From Modestobacter lapidis (GTDB taxonomy: Bacteria > Actinomycetota > Actinomycetes > Mycobacteriales > Geodermatophilaceae): a DNA stretch of 64,000 nt. Under the pieces are notes generated by a model. That model worked only from the letters and a program-made list of their open reading frames with translations, searched no databases and was not told the DNA's origin. This document shows positions 58,001 to 64,000 of the stretch, in pieces (the first letter of the stretch is position 1; every line of letters begins with the position of its first letter). Location of the stretch: the NCBI GenBank assembly GCA_019779905.1, contig JABAKE010000007.1, positions 62,001-126,000 on the forward strand. The letters are read 5' to 3'. A program made the position numbers and the translations under genes.

Positions 58001-58147
58001 GAGCTCCCTCTCGTGCGCGTGCGCAGGCGTGCTCGCCCACCCCGGACCGGACCATAACCGGGCGGCTCAGGCTACTCGCCAGTAACACCTCGTCCGGACC
58101 GCACCGCCCCGGTCGGGACCGTTCCGTCGCGGGACGGGCCGCACGTT

Positions 58148-58189
58148 GTGGTCGCCATCCTCATCCCGTAGCGCGAGGACGGCGACCAC
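58148..58189. repeat. Hairpin flanking the split AbiEi/DUF559 gene, 3' side
   Basis: GTGGTCGCCATCCTC (58148-58162) pairs with GAGGACGGCGACCAC (58175-58189) with one mismatch. The same GTGGTCGCC(G)TCC word occurs in the hairpin on the other side of the gene at 59289-59343. Confidence 0.7.
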
Positions 58190-58210
58190 GAGGTGAGTCC
58201 GGTGGAACGG

Positions 58211-59212
58211 CTACTCGGACCGTCGGAGCACTCCTGCCGTCCGCCGCACCACCGTGAACCGCCGTTGCGCAGGTCCCGCCCCGGTCAGGAGGTCGCGCAG
58301 CCGCTGCTCCACCCGTGCCCATCCCCGGCCGAGGTCGGTGTCGGCGATGCGCACGACCCCGATGCCCAGGGCGCGCAGTCCGTCCTCGCGTCGCTTCTCC
58401 TCCCACAGCACCTGGCCTGCGGTGCGGTCGCGCCAGGGGTCGGTGTACTTGAGCCGACCGTCGAACTCGATCGCCACCGCGGCGTCCTCGTACCACCCGT
58501 CCAGGACGGCGACCAGGCGCGCACCGACCCGCACCTCCACCTGCGGCTCGAAGACGGGCAGGCCGGCGCCGATGACCCGGAGCCGGCCGCGGGACTCCAG
58601 TGGGGACTCGGCCCTCCCGTCGGCCAGCGCGACCGCCCGCGCGGCACGCGCCGAACCGGGCCAGCGGCGCACCGCCGCCGTGGCGCGCTCGAGCTCGGCA
58701 GGCGAGGTGTGTCGACGGAGCAGGGCGGCGTCGATCGCCACCACGGCGTCCTCGAGGGGCATCTCACGAGCGCAGTCGACGAGCGTCCGGGCCGGCGAGG
58801 TCGGGGGAACCGGCCCGCGTGTGGTGACGTCCCTCACCGGGAGGGGCGCGCAGGTCATCAGGTAGTCCGCGCGACGCCGCCACTGCTCCGGGTCGGTCAG
58901 CCGGACGGTGGGGGCCGGGTCGCGCGGGAGCGGCCACCCCTAGAGGCGGGCCGCTGACGTGTGGCTCACGACGGTGTGCGGGCGGGCCAGCGTCAGCAGG
59001 ACGCCGAGACAGTCGATCGCGTGGCGGACCCCGCGCTGCTCGACCTCGGCCAGGTCGGCGGCGCTCGCGAACACGCCACGGCGCAGCCGGACCCAGCGAC
59101 CGGACGAGCAGAGGTGACGGACCTCGCCGTGCGTGTAGCCGGCGAGCCGGGCCTCGGCCGAGGTGAAGACGCCCAGCCGGTGGGCAGCGACGTGGCGCAG
59201 GGCGGGGTGCAC
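58211..59212 (-). pseudogene. AbiEi-like / DUF559 endonuclease-type gene interrupted by one in-frame TAG
   Basis: From GTG 59212 the frame runs 90 codons (HPALRHVAAHRLGVFTSAEARLAGYTHGEVRHLC..., an AbiEi-like winged-helix start), meets TAG at 58942-58940 in ...HTSAARL-stop-GWPLPRDPAPTVRL, and continues in the same frame for 243 codons to 58211. The downstream part has the PD-(D/E)xK-like core ESRGRLRVIGAGLPVFEPQVEV, VLDGWYEDAAVAIEFDGRLKY (D and ExD) and EEKRREDGLRALG. Nothing else is damaged. Either a recent nonsense mutation or restart at ATG 58858. Flanked by related hairpins on both sides. Confidence 0.78.
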
Positions 59213-59288
59213 CGGGCAAGGCTGGCCGGGCCGACGCGCTGCCGGGGCGGTGCCAGGCGATCTGTGGACACGGCGGCTCCGGTTCGTC

Positions 59289-59343
59289 GCCGTCCTCACC
59301 CGGTGGTCGCCGTCCCCACGCTGTGGGGTGAGGACGGCAACCA
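59289..59343. repeat. Hairpin flanking the split AbiEi/DUF559 gene, 5' side
   Basis: GCCGTCCTCACC (59289-59300) pairs perfectly with GGTGAGGACGGC (59327-59338); the loop holds a second GTGGTCGCCGTCC word and a nested CCCCAC-GCT-GTGGGG hairpin. Related to the hairpin at 58148-58189. Confidence 0.7.
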
Positions 59344-59417
59344 GGAGCGGGTCGTCGCGTATGCCGGCGGACCCCGGGAACACCGCGGCGCGGCCTGCCG
59401 TTAGGGTGGGCAGGAAA

Positions 59418-59438
59418 GTTGAGCGGCTCCGGCGCAAG
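59418..59438 (+). promoter_or_regulatory. HAIR-like HspR operator upstream of dnaK
   Basis: GTTGAGC-N7-GCGCAAG resembles the HspR operator CTTGAGT-N7-ACTCAAG, matching TTGAG on the left and CAAG on the right. It lies 75 bases before dnaK in the expected promoter position, and hspR is the last gene of the operon. Confidence 0.5.
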
Positions 59439-59512
59439 GGCCGGCGAAGGCCCCCCGGACGCTCGGCTCCCGCAGCAGGAACCACCACCGATCGACAAGG
59501 AAGGCCCTCTCC

Positions 59513-61387
59513 ATGGCACGAGCAGTCGGAATCGACCTCGGCACCACCAACTCCGTCGTCGCGGTCCTCGAGGGCGGCGAGCCCACCGTCATCGCCAACG
59601 CCGAGGGCGCACGCACCACCCCGTCCGTCGTCGCCTTCGCCAAGAACGGCGAGGTGCTGGTCGGCCAGTCGGCGAAGAACCAGGCGGTCACCAACGTCGA
59701 CCGCACCATCCGCAGCGTCAAGCGCGAGATGGGCACGAACTGGAAGACCGGCGAGATCGACGGCAAGGCCTACACCCCGCAGGAGATCAGCGCGCGGGTG
59801 CTGCAGAAGCTGAAGCGCGACGCCGAGACCTACCTGGGCGAGCCGGTCACCGAGGCGGTCATCACCGTCCCGGCGTACTTCGAGGACGCCCAGCGGCAGG
59901 CCACCAAGGAGGCCGGTGAGATCGCCGGCCTGAACGTGCTGCGAATCGTCAACGAGCCGACCGCGGCCGCGCTGGCCTACGGCCTCGACAAGGGCGAGAC
60001 CGAGCAGACCATCCTGGTCTTCGACCTCGGTGGCGGCACGTTCGACGTCAGCCTGCTGGAAATCGGCGACGGCGTCATCGAGGTCAAGTCCACCGCCGGT
60101 GACAACAAGCTCGGTGGTGACGACTGGGACCAGAAGGTCGTCGACCACCTGGTGAAGACGTTCAACGCCGCCAACGGCATCGACCTGTCCAAGGACAAGC
60201 TGGCCTCCCAGCGGCTGCGCGAGGCGGCCGAGAAGGCGAAGATCGAGCTGTCCGGCGCGCAGTCGACGAACATCAACCTGCCCTACATCACCGCCGGCGC
60301 CGAGGGCCCGCTGCACCTGGACGTCACGATCACCCGCGCCGAGTTCCAGCGGATGACCCAGGACCTGCTGGACCGCGCGAAGGCCCCGTTCAACCAGGCG
60401 ATCCGCGACGCCGGCGTGAAGGTCGGCGACATCGACCACGTCGTCCTCGTCGGTGGCTCCACCCGGATGCCCGCCGTCACCGATCTGGTCCGTGAGCTGA
60501 CCGGCGGCAAGGAGCCCAACAAGGGGGTCAACCCCGACGAGGTCGTCGCCGTGGGTGCGGCGCTGCAGGCCGGTGTGCTCCGCGGTGAGGTCAAGGACGT
60601 CCTGCTGCTCGACGTCACCCCGCTCTCCCTGGGCATCGAGACCAAGGGCGGGATCATGACCAAGCTCATCGAGCGCAACACCACGATCCCGACCAAGCGC
60701 TCGGAGATCTTCACGACGGCCGACGACAACCAGCCGAGCGTGCAGATCCAGGTCTTCCAGGGCGAGCGCGAGATGGCGGCCTACAACAAGAAGCTCGGCA
60801 TGTTCGAGCTGACCGGGCTGCCGCCGGCCCCGCGCGGCGTGCCGCAGATCGAGGTCGCCTTCGACATCGACGCCAACGGCATCGTGCACGTCCACGCGAA
60901 GGACCTCGGGACGGGCAAGGAGCAGTCGATGACGATCACCGGCGGCTCGGCCCTGCCCAAGGACGACATCGAGCGGATGATGAAGGACGCCGAGTCGCAC
61001 GCCGAGGAGGACAAGAAGCGGCGCGACGAGGCGGAGACCCGCAACCTGGCCGAGTCGCTGCAGTACCAGACCGAGAAGTTCCTGGCCGAGAACGGTGACA
61101 AGATCCCGGCCGAGAAGAAGGACGAGCTCGGCGAGGCGCTGACGGAGCTGCGCTCGGCCCTCGGTGGCTCGGACATCGCCGCCATCAAGACCGCGCAGGA
61201 GAAGGTCGCCCGCGTCTCGCAGGAGGTCGGCGGCGCGCTCTACGCCCAGGCCGGCCAGGACGCCGCCGGCGCCCCGGGTGCGGAGGGGGCCGCCGGTGAC
61301 CCGACCGACGCCCCGGGTACCGCGCCGGGCAACGACGACGACGTCGTCGACGCCGAGATCGTGGACGAGGACGCCGACAAGCGCTGA
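59513..61387 (+). CDS. dnaK: Hsp70 chaperone DnaK
   Basis: A 624-residue Hsp70. Nucleotide-binding landmarks: [55 protein letters not shown] and [14 protein letters not shown]; substrate-binding domain from [17 protein letters not shown]. The acidic tail ends [17 protein letters not shown] as in actinobacterial DnaK. It folds and protects proteins with DnaJ and GrpE encoded next. AAGGAAGG lies nine bases before the ATG. First gene of the HspR-controlled operon. Confidence 0.96.
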   Translation: MARAVGIDLGTTNSVVAVLEGGEPTVIANAEGARTTPSVVAFAKNGEVLVGQSAKNQAVTNVDRTIRSVKREMGTNWKTGEIDGKAYTPQEISARVLQKLKRDAETYLGEPVTEAVITVPAYFEDAQRQATKEAGEIAGLNVLRIVNEPTAAALAYGLDKGETEQTILVFDLGGGTFDVSLLEIGDGVIEVKSTAGDNKLGGDDWDQKVVDHLVKTFNAANGIDLSKDKLASQRLREAAEKAKIELSGAQSTNINLPYITAGAEGPLHLDVTITRAEFQRMTQDLLDRAKAPFNQAIRDAGVKVGDIDHVVLVGGSTRMPAVTDLVRELTGGKEPNKGVNPDEVVAVGAALQAGVLRGEVKDVLLLDVTPLSLGIETKGGIMTKLIERNTTIPTKRSEIFTTADDNQPSVQIQVFQGEREMAAYNKKLGMFELTGLPPAPRGVPQIEVAFDIDANGIVHVHAKDLGTGKEQSMTITGGSALPKDDIERMMKDAESHAEEDKKRRDEAETRNLAESLQYQTEKFLAENGDKIPAEKKDELGEALTELRSALGGSDIAAIKTAQEKVARVSQEVGGALYAQAGQDAAGAPGAEGAAGDPTDAPGTAPGNDDDVVDAEIVDEDADKR

Positions 61388-61477
61388 CGGTGCGCCCTTC
61401 GCGCGTCCCCCCGGCCCGGGCGACCGGGCCGGGGGGACGCGCGGTCCACCACGAGCCGACCGGCACAGGGAGAGCAG

Positions 61478-62143
61478 ATGAGCGAGCAGTACAGCGAGAC
61501 GGACGCCGCGGCGACCGCCCAGCAGGCCGACGCCGGGGCCCCGGACGACGCCACCCGCGAGCTGGCGGAACGCACCGAGGACCTGCAGCGGGTCACCGCG
61601 GAGTACGCCAACTACCGGCGGCGGGTCGAGCGCGACCGGTCGTTGGTCGTCGACCAGGCGGCCGAGCGCTTCGCCGGCCAGTTGTTCCCGATCGTCGACG
61701 ACATCGAGCGGGCCCGCGACCACGGTGACCTCACCGGCGCGTTCAAGGGCGTCGCCGACCGGGTCCTCGGGCTGCTCGACGGGCTCGGTGTGACCGCCTT
61801 CGGTCAGGCCGGTGACCCGTTCGACCCGGCCCTGCACGAGGCCGTGCTGCACGACACCTCCCCGGACGTGTCGGCGCCGACCGCCACCACGGTGCTGCGC
61901 CCGGGATTCCGGCGCGGCGACCGGGTGCTGCGGACGGCGATGGTCGGGGTCACCGACCCCGAGGCGCCTGCCGCGTCGGCGGCCGCGGACTCCGGTCAGG
62001 TGCCCGAGGGGCAGGTGCCCGAGGGGCAGGTGTTCGAGGGTCAGGCGATCGACGGGCAGGTGATCGACGGCGATGTCGTCGACACCCCGGCCGACACCCC
62101 GGCCGGCGACCCGGGCCGCTCCACGGGCTCGACCGCAGGCTGA
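61478..62143 (+). CDS. grpE: Nucleotide exchange factor GrpE
   Basis: A 221-residue GrpE. Core: [95 protein letters not shown], then [22 protein letters not shown]. The N-terminal acidic tail is short. The C terminus carries unusual pentapeptide-like repeats ([16 protein letters not shown], then [10 protein letters not shown]) beyond the family end, rich in Gln and Val. AGGGAGAGC lies about five bases before ATG 61478. Releases ADP from DnaK. Confidence 0.93.
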   Translation: MSEQYSETDAAATAQQADAGAPDDATRELAERTEDLQRVTAEYANYRRRVERDRSLVVDQAAERFAGQLFPIVDDIERARDHGDLTGAFKGVADRVLGLLDGLGVTAFGQAGDPFDPALHEAVLHDTSPDVSAPTATTVLRPGFRRGDRVLRTAMVGVTDPEAPAASAAADSGQVPEGQVPEGQVFEGQAIDGQVIDGDVVDTPADTPAGDPGRSTGSTAG

Positions 62144-62210
62144 GCGCCCGCCACTCCCACCGTCCGTTCCGGCCTCCGCGGAGGCCACTCCCCGCAGGAA
62201 GGGGGCGCCC

Positions 62211-63431
62211 GTGAGCAGCACCCGGGACTTCATCGAGAAGGACTACTACGCGGCCCTGGGCGTTCCCAAGGACGCCGACGCCGCGGCCATCAAGAAGGCC
62301 TACCGGCAGCTGGCCCGTGAGCTGCACCCGGACAAGAACCCGGACAACGCCGCGGCCGAGAACCGCTTCAAGGACGTCTCGGAGGCCTACGACGTCCTGT
62401 CCGATCCCAAGCGGCGGGCCGAGTACGACGAGGCCCGGCGGCTGTTCGGATCCGGCGGCTTCCGCACCGGTGCTCCCGGTGGCGCCGGCGGGTTCCCCGG
62501 CGGTGCCGGGGGCAGCGCCTTCGACCTGGGCGACCTGTTCACCGGCGCCGGGGCTCCCGGCGCCGGGAGCCGGGGCGCCGGTGGCCTGGGTGACATCTTC
62601 GGCGGGTTGTTCGGCGGAGCCGGTGGCGCCACCGGCCCGCGCAGCCGCAGCCAGGCGGCATCGGGCCCGGCCCGCGGCCAGGACGTCGAGACCGAGGCGA
62701 CCCTGTCCTTCGACGAGGCCGTCCTCGGCGTGACCGTGCCCCTGCGCATGCAGAGTCCGGGCTCCTGCCCGACCTGCCACGGCAACGGGGCACGCCCCGG
62801 CACCAGCCCGCACACCTGCCCGGTGTGCAACGGCGCCGGGGTGACCAGCCGCAGCCAGGGCGCGTTCGCGTTCTCCGAGCCGTGTCGCGAGTGCCGGGGC
62901 ACCGGCTCGGTCGTCGACGACCCCTGCCCGGAGTGCCGGGGGAACGGGGTCACCACCCAGACCCGGACGATCACCGTGCGGATCCCCGCCGGGGTCAAGG
63001 ACGGGCAGCGGATCCGGTTGGCCGGCAAGGGCGCTCCGGGGCGCCGCGGTGGACCGGCCGGTGACCTGTTCGTCGTCGTCCACGTGTCCGGGCACGACCT
63101 GTTCGGCCGCAACGGGAACGACCTGACGCTGAGCGTGCCGATCAGCTTCGCCGAGGCCTCGCTGGGGACGACGCTGACCGTCCCGACCCTGGATGGCCCC
63201 GTGTCGCTGAAGGTGCCACCGGGCACCGCCAGCGGGCGGACGTTCCGGGTGCGGGGCCGCGGTGTGCCCGGCAAGGGGGTCACCGGTGACCTGCTCGTGA
63301 CCGTGGAGGTCGCGGTGCCCAAGAAGCTCACCCCGGGCGCCCGGGAGGCGATCGAGAAGCTCGCCGCCGAACTGCCCGACGACCCGCGCCCGGAGATCAC
63401 CGCGGTGCTGGGGGCCGGAGGTGCGCGATGA
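62211..63431 (+). CDS. dnaJ: Chaperone DnaJ
   Basis: From GTG 62211 (GGAAGGGGG upstream) the protein has 406 residues. J domain with [34 protein letters not shown] (HPD near 44), a Gly/Ala/Phe-rich stretch (about 80-150), four zinc-finger motifs [24 protein letters not shown] and CPECRGNG, and the C-terminal substrate-binding region. A type I Hsp40; stimulates DnaK ATPase. Its stop overlaps the hspR start (ATGA). Confidence 0.94.
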   Translation: MSSTRDFIEKDYYAALGVPKDADAAAIKKAYRQLARELHPDKNPDNAAAENRFKDVSEAYDVLSDPKRRAEYDEARRLFGSGGFRTGAPGGAGGFPGGAGGSAFDLGDLFTGAGAPGAGSRGAGGLGDIFGGLFGGAGGATGPRSRSQAASGPARGQDVETEATLSFDEAVLGVTVPLRMQSPGSCPTCHGNGARPGTSPHTCPVCNGAGVTSRSQGAFAFSEPCRECRGTGSVVDDPCPECRGNGVTTQTRTITVRIPAGVKDGQRIRLAGKGAPGRRGGPAGDLFVVVHVSGHDLFGRNGNDLTLSVPISFAEASLGTTLTVPTLDGPVSLKVPPGTASGRTFRVRGRGVPGKGVTGDLLVTVEVAVPKKLTPGAREAIEKLAAELPDDPRPEITAVLGAGGAR

Positions 63432-63886
63432 CCGCTCCCGACGGCGGCGTGCCGGGCCCCCGCGGGGCCGCCCGGCCGGTCGCTGAGGACGCGCCGGTCT
63501 TCGTCATCTCGGTGGCCGCCCAGCTGGCCGGCATGCACGCCCAGACGCTGCGCCAGTACGACCGGCTCGGTCTGGTCCGCCCCGGCCGCACCCCCGGTGG
63601 AGGCCGGCGGTACAGCCCGCGGGACGTCGCCCTGCTGCGCGAGGTGCAGCGGCTGAGCCAGGAGGCCGGCGTCAACCTGGCCGGCATCAAGCGGATCATC
63701 GAGCTGGAGTCCCAGGTCGAGGCGCTGCAGGACCGGGTGCGCGAGCTGCTGCACGAGGTCGAGGTGTCCGAGAGCCGGCGGATCGCCGCGGAGTCCGCCG
63801 TCCCTGCCGGTTACCGCCGCGACCTGGTCCCGTTGTCGACCCCCGGTTCGGCCCTCGTGGTGTGGCGCCCGGCGGCCCGCCCGTGA
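63428..63886 (+). CDS. hspR: MerR-family heat-shock repressor HspR
   Basis: A 152-residue MerR-type protein: winged helix [71 protein letters not shown], then a coiled coil ([19 protein letters not shown]). HspR represses the dnaK operon with DnaK as co-repressor, an autoregulated feedback. Start ATG 63428 overlaps the dnaJ stop by 4 bases. The N-terminal 22 residues are a variable Pro/Gly-rich extension. Confidence 0.93.
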   Translation: MTAPDGGVPGPRGAARPVAEDAPVFVISVAAQLAGMHAQTLRQYDRLGLVRPGRTPGGGRRYSPRDVALLREVQRLSQEAGVNLAGIKRIIELESQVEALQDRVRELLHEVEVSESRRIAAESAVPAGYRRDLVPLSTPGSALVVWRPAARP

Positions 63887-64000
63887 CGCCCTCGGCGGCC
63901 CCGGGCGGGGACGACGGGTCGGCACCGAACGGGAACGCGGTGCCGTTCCGGCACGTCGAAGACGGTGTGAGCACCACGCCCGGCCCCGGCCCGGAGAAGG
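63883..64000 (+). CDS. Possible further gene of the dnaK operon, 3' end outside window
   Basis: GTG 63883 overlaps the hspR stop (GTGA) and stays open to the edge: [20 protein letters not shown], then PFRHVEDGVSTTPGPG. GTG 63967 is an in-frame alternative. An inverted GAACGG/CCGTTC pair (63928-63950) could instead be a terminator. Too short to identify. Confidence 0.35.
   Translation, partial: MTPSAAPGGDDGSAPNGNAVPFRHVEDGVSTTPGPGPEK

Noticed and set aside
58940-62233. Open frame of 1097 codons on the minus strand, antisense to dnaK and grpE
   Set aside because: Only its last 90 or so codons (to 58940) are real, as the N-terminal half of the split AbiEi/DUF559 gene. The rest mirrors dnaK.
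1-64000. CRISPR arrays, insertion sequences, integrases, rRNA
   Set aside because: No regularly spaced direct repeats with unique spacers, no transposase or integrase motifs, no rRNA-like sequence seen. The tRNA-Gly has no adjacent integrase or duplicated 3' end that I can find.

Overview
The window is chromosomal DNA from a very GC-rich actinobacterium. Coding regions show extreme third-position GC bias, many genes start with GTG, and stop-start overlaps of the GTGA and ATGA type are common. The gene content (acVLRF1 release factor, dnaK-grpE-dnaJ-hspR operon, Rv0338c-like Fe-S reductase, DUF3817 and DUF6328 membrane proteins, a RipA-like hydrolase behind a c-di-AMP riboswitch) points to Geodermatophilaceae or near relatives (Blastococcus, Modestobacter, Geodermatophilus). 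The genus is an inference. There are no rRNA genes, CRISPR arrays, recognisable insertion sequences or prophage genes. One tRNA-Gly is present.

Layout. 0-1.5 kb: end of an aromatic-acid pathway (4-oxalomesaconate hydratase, 4,5-dihydroxyphthalate decarboxylase-like protein). 1.6-8.7 kb: MFS transporter, acVLRF1 protein, flavin monooxygenase, PRC-barrel/DUF2382 stress protein, HelD-like ATPase. 8.7-9.5 kb: HepT/MntA toxin-antitoxin pair. 9.7-17.2 kb: PPK2, YihY-type membrane protein, phytoene-desaturase-like oxidoreductase, riboswitch plus NlpC/P60 hydrolase, DUF3817 protein, serine hydrolase. 17.4-21.9 kb: Lrp-type regulator divergent from a branched-chain 2-oxoacid dehydrogenase operon (E1 alpha, E1 beta, E2). 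21.9-28.1 kb: complete fructose PTS, with fruR-fruK-fruA-ptsH on one strand and ptsI divergent. 28.2-34.5 kb: small basic protein, diguanylate cyclase, phosphatase, glycosylase-like protein, chemoreceptor, small acidic proteins. 34.7-39.8 kb: acyl-CoA dehydrogenase, AtzG/AtzE-type amidase pair, TetR regulator. 40-43 kb: zinc ABC transporter with a Zur-type box. 43-48.8 kb: ribokinase, DUF6328 protein, methyltransferase plus type III polyketide synthase, degenerate LuxR-type regulator, Usp-like protein, AAC(2')-I-like acetyltransferase. 48.9-58 kb: tRNA-Gly, secreted subtilase, dCTP deaminase, methyltransferase, CynX-type transporter, membrane Fe-S reductase. 58.2-59.2 kb: an AbiEi/DUF559-type gene cut by one in-frame stop codon. 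59.5-64 kb: dnaK-grpE-dnaJ-hspR.

The most unusual signal is a family of about 60-bp palindromic elements found at eight intergenic places and once inside the HelD-like gene. Each complete copy begins with a TGA followed by a few bases and AGGACC or AGGCCC. It then has a GC-rich arm, a core resembling CGCTCGCGAGCTCGCGGCGG, and the complementary arm. In all eight intergenic places the TGA is the stop codon of the adjacent gene, so orientation relative to transcription is fixed. The arm sequence differs between copies but pairing is kept, as expected for a selected RNA hairpin (terminator or 3' UTR element). The copy in the HelD-like gene lies antisense and is translated in frame as a linker. 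Other points of interest are the nonsense-split AbiEi/DUF559 gene flanked by related hairpins, three 10-bp-phased GTTGTT repeats in the fruR/ptsI promoter region, and a response regulator whose acidic pocket is largely lost.
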